Shown here: positions 1 to 7,764 of the stretch, one piece after another | Layout: every line of letters begins with the position of its first letter | Numbering within the stretch: the first letter of the stretch is position 1 | DNA from: DASXAQ01 sp036406615 | GTDB taxonomy: Bacteria > Actinomycetota > UBA4738 | Assembly (NCBI GenBank): GCA_036406615.1 | Contig: DASXAQ010000028.1 | Coordinates: 1-36,918 of the forward strand | DNA: 36,918 nt | Reading direction: 5' to 3' | Position numbers and translations under genes: made by a program | The notes under the pieces: model-generated | What the model saw: the letters and a program-made list of their open reading frames with translations, nothing else | Databases searched by the model: none | What the model was told of the DNA's origin: nothing

Positions 1-270
1 TTGGAGGCGCTGCAGAACGTCGCCAAGTACGCCGGCGCGTCGGGAGCTTCGGTTCGACTGTCCGCCCACAACGGCGACCTCCGCTTCGCCGTCGAGGACG
101 ACGGCCGTGGATTCGACGCGGCGACCACCTCGTACGGCACCGGGCTGCAGGGCATGGCCGATCGCCTGGAGGCGCTCGGAGGCTCGCTGCGGGTTCGAAG
201 CACTGCCGGCGCCGGCACCACGATCGAAGGGATCCTGCCCGTGAAGCATCTGGAGGCGGCCGCGTCGTGA
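1..270 (+). CDS. Sensor histidine kinase, C-terminal fragment (5' end outside window)
   Basis: Only the last 89 residues are present and the window starts inside the gene. They form an HATPase_c ATP-binding fold: an N-box (EALQNVAKYA), a G1 box (DDGRGFD) and a G2 box (GTGLQGMADRLEALGG). This is the layout of NarL/DesK-type (HisKA_3) kinases, which phosphorylate a response regulator. The sequence closely resembles the end of the complete kinase that follows, so the two are tandem paralogues. Its TGA stop overlaps the GTG start of the next gene by 4 nt, which implies one transcript. The sensory part and the phosphorylated His are not visible. Confidence 0.9.
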   Translation: MEALQNVAKYAGASGASVRLSAHNGDLRFAVEDDGRGFDAATTSYGTGLQGMADRLEALGGSLRVRSTAGAGTTIEGILPVKHLEAAAS

Positions 271-2438
271 CGCAGGCGGCCGTGTCCGCGACGAGGGACG
301 TGCACAGCGCGCGGGTCGTGCGCGGCCACAAGCGCCGCCTGCTCGCCTACGTGCTGGCGGCGATCGTCGTGGCGCTGTCGGTATTGGGTGGCGTCTTGCT
401 TGGGCTCAACCAGCCACTCACGTCGGGCAACGACTGGTTCCTGTGGGGGTTGTTCGTCATCACCGCCGCGGCGTACGTGGCATCCGCCGTCGCCATCGTG
501 CGGCGGCAGGCGTCGAACCCCATCGGGTGGCTGTTCTTCCTCATCGGCGGGGCGCTCGTCGCCAGCATCGTCATGACCGAGTACGCCGTCTACGCACTGC
601 GGGTCTCCCCGGGCGCGCTGCCCGCTCCCGGGCTGATGCTCGCCATGGCCGAGCCGACTCCGATGCTCGCGCTGATGGGCATCGTGTTGGTCCTGCAGCT
701 GTTCCCGGACGGACGCCCGGTATCGCGAAGGTGGCACATCGTCCTGTGGCTGTCCGTCGCGGCCGTCGCCGTGGGCACGGTCGCTTCGATGGTCACGCCC
801 CACCGCATCGTCGACATCTGGTCCGACATGCTGAGCCACACGGGGACGTCGGCCGTCGATCCGCTCGGAGTTGCGGGGCTTCGCGGCGTCGGCAACGTGG
901 CGCAGAACATCGCGCTGCTGACGGCCGTGGTCGTTTCGATCCTGGCGGTCGTCTCGCTCTTCGTCCGGCGGCGGCGAGCGGATGCCATCGAGCGCGAGCA
1001 GCTGCGATGGCTCGCCTTCGTGGTCGGCGTCGCCGCCGCGTGGATCGTGGTCGTGCTCCCCCTGAGCCTGATCATCGGATCGAACGGCTGGGCCGGCGCG
1101 CTGTTCTGGATCGTCATCACGCCGTTGGTTGCCCTGGGCGTTCCGGTCTCGGTCGGCATCGCGATCGTTCGCTACCGGCTCTTCGACATCGACGTCGTCA
1201 TCTCCAAGACCATCGTGTACGGCGCCCTGGCGGCGTTCATCACCGTCGTGTACGTCGGCATCGTGGTGGGGATCGGCCAGCTCGCCGGCTCGGTGGCGAC
1301 GCCCGCGCTGTCGGCGGTCGCCGCCGCCATCGTCGCGATCGCGTTCCAGCCCGTGCGCCGCCGCGTGCAACGCGTCGCCAACCGGTTCGTCTACGGGGAG
1401 CGCGCGACGCCCTACGAGGTCCTGTCGGGATTCTCGGAGCATCTGGCCGGCATGTACGGCGAACAGGACCTGCTCGGACGGATGGCGCGCGTGCTCGCGG
1501 AGGGCACCGGCGCCACCCGCGCCGTCGTGTGGCTGTCGGTCGGCGCCGAGATCCACGAGGCGGGCGCGTGGCCGGACGCGCCATCCGCGGCGCGGACGCT
1601 GCCCGTGGCCGGCGGCGCGCTGCCGCCGATCTCGGACGCCACCCGAGCGGTCGAGGTCCGCCACCAGGGCGACCTGCTTGGCGCGCTCAGCGTCGCCAAG
1701 CCCCCGAACGACCCCATCACGCCGACCGAGGACCGCCTGCTTGCCGACCTGGCGTCGCAGGCGGGCCTGGTCCTTCGCAACGTGCACCTGATCGAGGAGC
1801 TGCGCGCGTCGCGCACGCGCCTGGTCAAGGCTCAGGACGAGGAGCGCCGCCGCATCGAGCGCAACATCCACGACGGCGCGCAGCAGCAGCTCGTGGCGCT
1901 CGCCGTCAAGCTGAAGCTCGCGCGGTCGCTCTCGGCCAAGGACGTCGCCGCGACGGACGTGATGCTCGAACAGCTCCAGGTCGAGGCGCAGGAGGCCCTG
2001 GACGATCTGCGGGACCTGGCGCGCGGGATCTACCCGCCACTGCTGGCCGACCGGGGACTCGCCGCGGCGCTGGACGCGCAGTCCCGCAAGTCGCCGGTGC
2101 CCGTGTCGGTCCGGGCCGACGGGATCGGCCGCTTCCCCCAGGAGGTCGAAGCGGCCGTGTACTTCTGCGCCCTGGAGGCGATGCAGAACATCGCCAAGTA
2201 CGCGCGCGCCTCGTCGGCGAGCGTCCGCATCGTGCGGTCCAACGGCCACCTCGGGTTCGAGGTCAGCGACGACGGCGTGGGCTTCGATCCCGGCGCCACC
2301 GGATACGGCACCGGCCTGCAGGGCATGGCCGACCGGCTGGACGCGCTGGGGGGTACCCTGTCCGTCCGCTCGGCGCCGGGCGCGGGCACGACCATCGAGG
2401 GACGGCTGCCGGTCGCGGACGGCGGGGGCGCCGCATGA
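267..2438 (+). CDS. Membrane sensor histidine kinase (HisKA_3 / NarL-type) with GAF domain
   Basis: A 723-residue kinase. The first ~365 residues hold about eight to ten hydrophobic segments, so it is anchored in the membrane by a multi-span sensor region. A GAF-like domain follows (about 380-510), then a HisKA_3 dimerisation helix with the H-box ERNIHDGAQQQ, where the phospho-acceptor is His535. The end is an HATPase_c domain with N-box (EAMQNIAKYA), DDGVGFD and GTGLQGM. The GTG start overlaps the previous kinase's stop (GTGA). The stop is overlapped by an ATG that could start the downstream Usp-UbiB gene. No DNA-binding response regulator lies beside it. The only receiver in the window, near 4.8-5.2 kb on the other strand, has no output domain. 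Ligand unknown. Confidence 0.93.
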   Translation: MTQAAVSATRDVHSARVVRGHKRRLLAYVLAAIVVALSVLGGVLLGLNQPLTSGNDWFLWGLFVITAAAYVASAVAIVRRQASNPIGWLFFLIGGALVASIVMTEYAVYALRVSPGALPAPGLMLAMAEPTPMLALMGIVLVLQLFPDGRPVSRRWHIVLWLSVAAVAVGTVASMVTPHRIVDIWSDMLSHTGTSAVDPLGVAGLRGVGNVAQNIALLTAVVVSILAVVSLFVRRRRADAIEREQLRWLAFVVGVAAAWIVVVLPLSLIIGSNGWAGALFWIVITPLVALGVPVSVGIAIVRYRLFDIDVVISKTIVYGALAAFITVVYVGIVVGIGQLAGSVATPALSAVAAAIVAIAFQPVRRRVQRVANRFVYGERATPYEVLSGFSEHLAGMYGEQDLLGRMARVLAEGTGATRAVVWLSVGAEIHEAGAWPDAPSAARTLPVAGGALPPISDATRAVEVRHQGDLLGALSVAKPPNDPITPTEDRLLADLASQAGLVLRNVHLIEELRASRTRLVKAQDEERRRIERNIHDGAQQQLVALAVKLKLARSLSAKDVAATDVMLEQLQVEAQEALDDLRDLARGIYPPLLADRGLAAALDAQSRKSPVPVSVRADGIGRFPQEVEAAVYFCALEAMQNIAKYARASSASVRIVRSNGHLGFEVSDDGVGFDPGATGYGTGLQGMADRLDALGGTLSVRSAPGAGTTIEGRLPVADGGGAA

Positions 2439-2488
2439 CGGCGGGGACGGGACGGCGTTCGAGCCGCGCGCAGCGGGGAGGCAACGGG

Positions 2489-4555
2489 GTGATCGAGCGG
2501 GTGATGGTGGCGACCGACCGGTCGCAGACGGCGAACCGCGCCGAGGCATGGGCCGCGACCATGGCCGGGCTGTACGACGCGGAGCTGTTCGTCGTGCAGG
2601 TCCTGCTGCCGCAGAACGACACCGGGACGCAGGCGGGAGCCGCGGAGGCCACGCGCACCACGTACGCGGCCGGCGAGCTCGCACGGCACGCTGAGGAGCT
2701 CGGCGGGTCCCGCGCGAAGTCCCGGGTGGTGGTGGATGAGGACCCGGCCATGGCGATCGTGCGCGTCGCCGCCGACGAAGGGGCCGACGTGCTGGTCGTC
2801 GGCAACGCCGGGATGAGCGGCCGCAGGGAATTCCTGCTCGGCAACGTGCCGAACCGCATCTCGCACAACGCGACCTGCACCGTGATCATCGTGAACACGG
2901 TCGGCCCCGACGGCGACGGGGGCGTGACCGTTCGTCCGCCCATGGTCGTGCGCGCCGAAGCGGCCGAGGAGCCGGAGGAGCCGCCCCTGATGGGCCGCGC
3001 CACCTCCATCGCCGCGGTCATGGCCAAGCACGGCGTGAAGGAGCTGTTCGCCAAGCCCGCGGACGGCGACACGACCCGCTCGCGGGCTCGACGGCTTCGG
3101 ATGGCGCTCGAGGAGTTGGGGCCGACGTTCGCGAAACTCGGCCAGGTGCTGTCCACGCGCCCGGACCTGCTGCCGCCCGAGTTCATCGAGGAGCTGTCCA
3201 CCCTGCAGGACAACGTGCCGCCGCTGACGGAGGAGCAGGTGGTGCGCGTCATGGAGGAGGAGCTCGGCGTGCCGTGGGAGGACGTGTTCGAATCGATCGA
3301 CCCGACCCCGATGGCCGCCGGCACGATCGCCGAGGTGCACCGCGCGACACTCACCGGTGGCGAGCGCGTCGTCGTGAAGGTGCAGCGTCCGAACGCGCGC
3401 GACGAGATCATGCGCGACCTGGGGTTGTTCGAGCTGTTCGCCGAGAAGGCCGCGAAGCGCCCGGGGTTCAAGCAGGTGGTCGACATGTCGGCGATCGTCG
3501 AGCACCTGTCCTCGTCGCTGCAGCGCGAGCTGGACTTCCGTCAGGAGGCCGCGAACATCGCGCGCATGCGAACGGTGCTCGAACCGTACCCGCGGCTGTC
3601 GGTGCCCGACGTGTACGAAGCGTATTCGACGCGCCGGCTGCTGACCATGGAGGAGATCCAGGGCGGCCCCATTCGAAGCGCGCCGGAGGGCCCCGCGCGC
3701 AAGGAGGCGGCGCGCCAGCTGCTGGAGTCGTACTACCGCCAGATCCTGACCGACGGCTTCTTCCACGCGGACCCGCATCCCGGCAACCTGATGTGGTGGA
3801 ACGACACGATCTACTTCCTGGACTTCGGCATGGTCGGCGAGATCGGGCCGGACATGCGCGAGAACCTGATGCTGCTGCTGCTGGCGTTCTGGCAGGAGGA
3901 CGCGGCGTTCCTCACCGACGTGACGCTGATGCTGACCGGCGAGGACCAGCGCACGGACATCGACCTCGGGACGTTCCGCGAGGAGATCGGCGAGGTCATG
4001 GCGAAGTCGCGCCACGCGGCGCTGAAGGACATCCAGCTCGGGCCGATCCTGCAGGAGGTGACCGAGATCGCGGTGCGGCACGGCGTGCCGCTGCCGGCCT
4101 CGCTGGCGCTCACAGCGAAGGCCCTGGCGCAGATGCAGCTGGCGACGGCGGAGCTCGACCCCGACCTCGATCCGTTCGCGGTAGCCGGCAACTTCCTGGC
4201 ACGCAACCTGGTCTCTCGCATCCGAGGGAGCACCGACCCGCGACGGCTGTTCTACGAGGCGCAGAAGATGCGCGTGCGCATCGGCAACATGATCGAGGCG
4301 ATCGAACGGCTGACCGGCGCGCGCCCCGGGCCGAAGATGCAGATCCAGTTCCGCGGGCTCGAGCCGCTGGAGGCCACCGTCCGGCGGGCCGGCCGCCGGC
4401 TGGCCTTGTCGCTCACGGCCGGCGGCGCGTTCGTCGCCACCGCGATCATGGCCGCCTCGACGCACGTGGCTTCGTGGGTGCCGATCACCTTCGGCATCGC
4501 GGGCGGGCTGCTGCTGACCGGCCTGGTGGTCGACCTGGCGCGCCGCAACCGCTGA
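2489..4555 (+). CDS. Universal stress protein domain fused to UbiB/ABC1 (AarF) atypical kinase
   Basis: A two-part protein of 688 residues. Residues 1-140 form a UspA fold (VMVATDRSQ at the start, a GNAGMSGRREFLLGN nucleotide-loop-like motif near its end). The rest is a UbiB/ABC1 atypical kinase: KxGQ region (FAKLGQVLSTRPDLLP), Ala-rich loop (MAAGTIAEVHRA), catalytic Lys in VVVKVQRP, HADPHPGN near residue 425, DFG, and two C-terminal membrane helices. UbiB proteins support quinone/isoprenoid lipid metabolism and have ATPase activity; Usp domains often bind ATP. I chose the GTG at 2489 because GGGGAGG lies 7 nt upstream and the Usp fold begins at once. An ATG at 2435 overlapping the kinase stop (ATGA) would add 18 low-complexity residues. 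The A-loop reads IAEVH, whereas IAQVH is usual. Confidence 0.88.
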   Translation: MIERVMVATDRSQTANRAEAWAATMAGLYDAELFVVQVLLPQNDTGTQAGAAEATRTTYAAGELARHAEELGGSRAKSRVVVDEDPAMAIVRVAADEGADVLVVGNAGMSGRREFLLGNVPNRISHNATCTVIIVNTVGPDGDGGVTVRPPMVVRAEAAEEPEEPPLMGRATSIAAVMAKHGVKELFAKPADGDTTRSRARRLRMALEELGPTFAKLGQVLSTRPDLLPPEFIEELSTLQDNVPPLTEEQVVRVMEEELGVPWEDVFESIDPTPMAAGTIAEVHRATLTGGERVVVKVQRPNARDEIMRDLGLFELFAEKAAKRPGFKQVVDMSAIVEHLSSSLQRELDFRQEAANIARMRTVLEPYPRLSVPDVYEAYSTRRLLTMEEIQGGPIRSAPEGPARKEAARQLLESYYRQILTDGFFHADPHPGNLMWWNDTIYFLDFGMVGEIGPDMRENLMLLLLAFWQEDAAFLTDVTLMLTGEDQRTDIDLGTFREEIGEVMAKSRHAALKDIQLGPILQEVTEIAVRHGVPLPASLALTAKALAQMQLATAELDPDLDPFAVAGNFLARNLVSRIRGSTDPRRLFYEAQKMRVRIGNMIEAIERLTGARPGPKMQIQFRGLEPLEATVRRAGRRLALSLTAGGAFVATAIMAASTHVASWVPITFGIAGGLLLTGLVVDLARRNR

Positions 4556-4560
4556 ACGCG

Positions 4561-4788
4561 TCAGTCGGCTTCGATCTGATCCGGCGACACGGACAGCCCC
4601 GGCGCGCCCGATGCCGGCTTCGGCCGGGGCTCGACGGAGCCCTCGCGCAGCGCCTTCAATACGATGCGTTCGGAGACGAAGGCGACCACGCTCATCGCGA
4701 CGCCGAGCAGGGCGCGTTCGATCCTTCGCACGAATCGTCGCCATCGACGCTTCGGCGGCGCGCCGGTCGCCTGTGATCCTCGGGCCAT
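4561..4788 (-). CDS. Small hypothetical single-pass membrane protein
   Basis: A 75-residue protein that I do not recognise. It has a basic N-terminus (KRRWRRFVRRIER), one hydrophobic segment (RALLGVAMSVVAFVSERIVL) and a polar, proline-containing tail, so it probably sits in the membrane with Arg-rich cytoplasmic ends. The ATG at 4788 is preceded by a TAGGCT -10-like box with 10 nt between, and has no Shine-Dalgarno, which fits the near-leaderless starts elsewhere in this window. It lies 13 bp downstream of the receiver-domain gene on the same strand and converges on the Usp-UbiB gene with 5 bp between stops. Function unknown. Confidence 0.6.
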   Translation of the reverse strand: MARGSQATGAPPKRRWRRFVRRIERALLGVAMSVVAFVSERIVLKALREGSVEPRPKPASGAPGLSVSPDQIEAD

Positions 4789-4798
4789 GTCGGCGCCG

Positions 4799-4804
4799 AG
4801 CCTA
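4799..4804 (-). promoter_or_regulatory. Candidate -10 box for the small membrane protein
   Basis: TAGGCT on the minus strand, 10 nt before the ATG at 4788, inside the last codons of the receiver gene. It would start an almost leaderless transcript. No convincing -35 is visible. Confidence 0.4.
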
Positions 4805-5176
4805 CGCGCCCGGCGCGGACTCGGCCCAGGCGGCGGCAAGGCGATCGGGCTCGAAGTCGGACTTCGGGATGTAGGCGGCCGCGCCGCACTCGGCGGCGCG
4901 CGGCGCATACTCCTCCGGCTCGTACGTCGACAGCAGCAGGATCACCACGCGATTGGACGTGGACAGGATCTGGCGCGTGGCCTCCAAGCCGTCGATCCCC
5001 GGGAGGTTGACGTCCATCAGCACCAGGTCCGGGTCCAGCTCGCGAGCCCGCTCGACCGAGTCCTCCCCGGTCTCGGATTCCCCAACGACCTCGAACCCGT
5101 CGGTGGCGTCCACGACCATCCGTGCCGCCATCCGGAAAGGTTCCTGATCGTCCACGATCAGCACTCGCACGGGCAT
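4802..5176 (-). CDS. Single-domain response regulator (REC only)
   Basis: A 124-residue receiver domain that ends where a NarL-type regulator would continue into its linker and HTH. The acidic pair is D9/D10, the phospho-acceptor is Asp55 (LMDVNLPGIDG), the switch Ser/Thr lies in LLSTY (83-84) and the conserved Lys is K105. It resembles NarL/FixJ-family receivers but has no output domain, so it must act through protein contact or phosphotransfer. GGGAGG lies upstream of the ATG at a normal distance. Partnership with the HisKA_3 kinases 2-5 kb away on the other strand is plausible but unproven. Confidence 0.9.
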   Translation of the reverse strand: MPVRVLIVDDQEPFRMAARMVVDATDGFEVVGESETGEDSVERARELDPDLVLMDVNLPGIDGLEATRQILSTSNRVVILLLSTYEPEEYAPRAAECGAAAYIPKSDFEPDRLAAAWAESAPGA

Positions 5177-5260
5177 CTCCGAATCCTCCCATCCAGCGTG
5201 CCACCGGGGTGCGCTTTCGGCAGTCGTGCTCGCACGACCCTTGGCGTGGGGCCAACCCCC

Positions 5261-5704
5261 CTATCGCGCAGACTCGACGCGACGCTTCAGATTCGCCACG
5301 CTGCGGCGCTGGAGGAGAGCCTGAACCGGCGCATACAGGACAAGTGGGATCTCGCCGAGGATCGGCGGAGGCAGTCGAAGCTCCTCCAGCCACGTGAAGT
5401 TCGTCGAGCGGCCGTCCTCCGCCGGGTCGAGCAGCCACGCGGCCCGGCCGCGCACCAGTCCGCGGTGCACGATCCCGATCCGGTGCGGAGGCTCCCACAC
5501 CAGGACGTCGATGACGTCGGTCGTCGCCGCGACGCCGAGGACCTTCGTGCGAACCAGCAACCGTGCGCCGAGCCCTCGTTCCGCGCCGTCGACACGGATC
5601 CACGCGACGTCGGGCATCCACTCTCGCTGTGCCTCCCAGTCGGCGACGACAGCCCACACCGCCTCGGGCGGCGCGTCGATCCGGGCGTGCGCGCGAAGCC
5701 TCAC
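5261..5704 (-). CDS. SRPBCC (START/polyketide cyclase-like) family protein
   Basis: A protein of about 147 residues with the Bet v1/SRPBCC pattern: a first beta strand and helix (RIDAPPEAVWAVVADWEAQ), WMPD, then alternating strands ending in a long helix (VQALLQRRSVANLKRRVES). The fold makes a hydrophobic pocket for lipids or other small ligands; the substrate cannot be read from sequence. I chose the GTG at 5704, 10 nt after the stop of the upstream reductase gene. An ATG at 5773 would add 23 basic residues overlapping that gene. It is probably co-transcribed with the upstream gene. The 84 bp between it and the receiver gene hold that gene's ribosome-binding site and nothing else obvious. 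Confidence 0.8.
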   Translation of the reverse strand: MRLRAHARIDAPPEAVWAVVADWEAQREWMPDVAWIRVDGAERGLGARLLVRTKVLGVAATTDVIDVLVWEPPHRIGIVHRGLVRGRAAWLLDPAEDGRSTNFTWLEELRLPPPILGEIPLVLYAPVQALLQRRSVANLKRRVESAR

Positions 5705-5714
5705 GCGTGCGGCG

Positions 5715-6107
5715 CTACGCGCCCGCCGCGATCTCTCCCGCGGCCTCTTCGACCAGTCGAACCTCGCGGTCACCGAACGCGTCGAGGGTGTTGGAGTCCA
5801 CGTCCAGCACGCCGAGCACGACGCCGTCGCGTTCGATCGGCGCGACCACCTCCGAGCGGGTGTTCACGTCGCAGGCGATGTGGCCCGGGCGGGCGCGGAC
5901 GTCGGACACGATCTCGGTCTCCCCGCTGGCCGCGACGGCGCCGCACACGCCCTCGCCGAGCGCGATGCGGTCGTGCTCGGTCGGCTGTCCGCGGAACGGT
6001 CCGAGCCGGAGCTCTCCGTCCTGCACGAGGTAGACGCCCACCCAATCGAAGGCCGCCTCGCCCTCGTGCAGCCTTGCTACTGTTCGATCCATGAGGGCCT
6101 CGTCCAT
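5715..6107 (-). CDS. Free methionine-(R)-sulfoxide reductase (GAF-domain fRMsr)
   Basis: A 130-residue GAF protein that matches fRMsr, which reduces free Met-R-sulfoxide in the cytosol. Diagnostic features are DWVGVYL, GEGVCG with Cys55 and RPGHIACD with Cys79. The 24-residue spacing equals that of Cys94/Cys118 in the E. coli enzyme, where the second is catalytic. The third E. coli cysteine (Cys84) corresponds to His45 here, so recycling would rest on two cysteines. The ATG at 6107 follows a TACACT -10-like box by 6 nt with no Shine-Dalgarno, suggesting a leaderless message. Divergent from hutI with only 24 bp between start codons. Confidence 0.88.
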   Translation of the reverse strand: MDEALMDRTVARLHEGEAAFDWVGVYLVQDGELRLGPFRGQPTEHDRIALGEGVCGAVAASGETEIVSDVRARPGHIACDVNTRSEVVAPIERDGVVLGVLDVDSNTLDAFGDREVRLVEEAAGEIAAGA

Positions 6108-6113
6108 CCGGCC

Positions 6114-6119
6114 AGTGTA
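6114..6119 (-). promoter_or_regulatory. Candidate -10 box, leaderless fRMsr transcript
   Basis: TACACT on the minus strand, 6 nt before the ATG at 6107. It lies in the 24-bp gap shared with divergent hutI, so the two promoters must overlap each other or the coding sequences. Confidence 0.5.
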
Positions 6120-6131
6120 CCGAGGCGCGGT

Positions 6132-7355
6132 GTGAGCGAAGGAGTGGCATTTGCCCCGTCGCTCGTCACCGCGACCGGCACGTCGCCGGATCGCGGCGCG
6201 ACCACGTCGGTGCGCAGCGTGGCCGACGCGGCACTCGCGTGGCGCGACGGACGCATCGCGTACGTGGGCGCGGCGGCCGACCTCCCGGACGAGTTCGCAG
6301 GGCTGCCTTCGACCCGCGTCGGCGGCGCGATCGTGCCGGGCTTCGTCGACTGCCACACGCACCTGCCGTTCTTCGGATGGCGGGCCGATGAGTTCGAGGC
6401 TCGACTGGCGGGCGTGTCGTACCGGGACCTGCAGGGCGAGGGCGGCGGGATCCTTCGAAGCCGGCGCCTGCTCGCGGGCGCGGCCGACGACGAGGTGCTG
6501 GCGTTCTGCCTGCCGCTCGCGCAGGAGATGCTCGTCCACGGCACCACGGCGCTCGAGCTGAAGACCGGCTACGGCCTGTCCGTCGACGGGGAGCTTCGAC
6601 AGGCGCGGTTGGCGCGCGCGCTGTCGGAGGACATCCCGCAGGAGGCGGTCGTGACGCTCCTGTCGTGTCACGCGACGCCGCCCGAATACACGCGCGAGCA
6701 GTGGGTCGAGGAGGTCTGTTCGACGATCATCCCCGCCGCCGCGGCGGAGGCGCTGGTGGACATGGTGGACGTCTACGTCGAGGACATCGCGTTCTCCGTC
6801 GACGACCTGCGAAAGGTCGCCGAGTCCGCGGCTCGGGCCGGGCTGCCGTTTCGCTGTCACGCCGACCAGCTGGGGCACTCGGGCGCGGCCGAGGCCGCCG
6901 TGCGCATGGGATGCCGGAGCGCCGACCACCTGAACCACGCCGGCCCCGAGGGCGTCAAAGCGCTCGGGAGCGCAGAGGAGACGGCTGCGGTCCTCCTGCC
7001 GGTCTCGACGCTGTTCCTGCGCGCCGACCCACCGCCGGTGGCCGACCTGATCGACGCGGGCGCGGCCATCGCGCTGGCCACGGACTTCAACCCGGGGACG
7101 TCGCCGTGCCTGTCGATGCCCGAGGTCGTCGCCACGGGCTGCTCGCTGTACGGGCTATCGACCGACGCCGCCCTGGCCGCATCCACGCTGAATCCCGCCT
7201 GGGTCTTGGGCCTGCACGAGCGCCACGGCACGCTGGAGGTGGGCAAGCGGGCGAACTTCGTCGTGCTGGATTCGCCCTCGTTCGCGATGGTCCCGTACCG
7301 GCCGGGCCACAATCCGGTGGCGTCGGTCTGGCTCGCGGGCGAGCCCGTATCCTGA
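6132..7355 (+). CDS. hutI: Imidazolonepropionase
   Basis: Third enzyme of histidine degradation: hydrolyses 4-imidazolone-5-propionate to N-formimino-L-glutamate in the cytosol. The 407 residues match the family length. Seen are the metal-binding HxH (H75, H77 in DCHTHLPFFGWRADEF), the family motif GVSYRDLQGEGGGI, LSCHATPPEY, HADQL, ADHLNHA and ATDFNPGTSPC, plus a C-terminal beta sandwich (TLEVGKRANFVVLD). I chose the GTG at 6132; GTG 6144 (just after AAGG) is possible. hutH and hutU lie elsewhere in the window, but neither hutF nor hutG is visible, so the last step is unassigned. The downstream regulator gene starts 4 bp after the stop. Confidence 0.95.
   Translation: MSEGVAFAPSLVTATGTSPDRGATTSVRSVADAALAWRDGRIAYVGAAADLPDEFAGLPSTRVGGAIVPGFVDCHTHLPFFGWRADEFEARLAGVSYRDLQGEGGGILRSRRLLAGAADDEVLAFCLPLAQEMLVHGTTALELKTGYGLSVDGELRQARLARALSEDIPQEAVVTLLSCHATPPEYTREQWVEEVCSTIIPAAAAEALVDMVDVYVEDIAFSVDDLRKVAESAARAGLPFRCHADQLGHSGAAEAAVRMGCRSADHLNHAGPEGVKALGSAEETAAVLLPVSTLFLRADPPPVADLIDAGAAIALATDFNPGTSPCLSMPEVVATGCSLYGLSTDAALAASTLNPAWVLGLHERHGTLEVGKRANFVVLDSPSFAMVPYRPGHNPVASVWLAGEPVS
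7348..7353 (+). promoter_or_regulatory. Candidate -10 box for the TOBE regulator
   Basis: TATCCT overlaps the last codons and the first base of the stop of hutI and lies 6 nt before the ATG at 7360. This suggests that the regulator has its own leaderless promoter besides any read-through from hutI. Confidence 0.45.
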
Positions 7356-7359
7356 GGCC

Positions 7360-7764
7360 ATGCCCCCGGCGAAGAGTGAGGTTCGGCTCATCCGCGCGAG
7401 CGAGGCCGCCCGGGCGCTCGGCATCAGCCTGGACACGCTGCGGCGGTGGGACCGCGAAGGGCGGATCGAGGTCGTGCGCAACTCGTCCAACCAGCGCATG
7501 GTTCCCGAGTCGGAGGTGACGCGCCTGCAGGGGCGCGGGCCCGGCGTCCGCACCGGGGTGGCGCTGTCGGCGCGCAACCGCATCACCGGCGTCATCCGAA
7601 GCGTCGAGGTCTCCGGCGTCGTGGCGATGGTGGAGATGGAGTGCGGTCCCTATCGCATCGCGTCGCTCATCACGCGCGACGCGGTGGAGGAGCTGGGGCT
7701 CGCGCCCGGCGTACGCGCCGTCGCCACGGTGAAGGCGACGTCGGTGATGGTCAGCCGGGAGTAG
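7360..7764 (+). CDS. HTH (MerR/excisionase-type) plus TOBE molybdate-binding regulator
   Basis: A 134-residue protein with an N-terminal winged HTH of the excisionase/MerR type (about 10-55: RASEAARALGISLDTLRRWD ... GRIEVVR) and a C-terminal TOBE/molbindin domain (about 70-132: SARNRITGVIRSVEVSGVVA ... KATSVMVSR). TOBE domains bind molybdate or tungstate. Combined with the HTH and the adjacent modABC genes, this suggests a ModE-like molybdate sensor built on a different DNA-binding head. It converges on modC, with the 3' ends overlapping by 14 bp. The target site is not identified; the modA upstream gap is the first place to look. Confidence 0.85.
   Translation: MPPAKSEVRLIRASEAARALGISLDTLRRWDREGRIEVVRNSSNQRMVPESEVTRLQGRGPGVRTGVALSARNRITGVIRSVEVSGVVAMVEMECGPYRIASLITRDAVEELGLAPGVRAVATVKATSVMVSRE

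Noticed and set aside
443..2488. N-terminal extension of the Usp-UbiB frame back to 443.
   Set aside because: It overlaps the histidine kinase in another frame, is Arg-rich without motifs, and the Usp fold starts at 2489.
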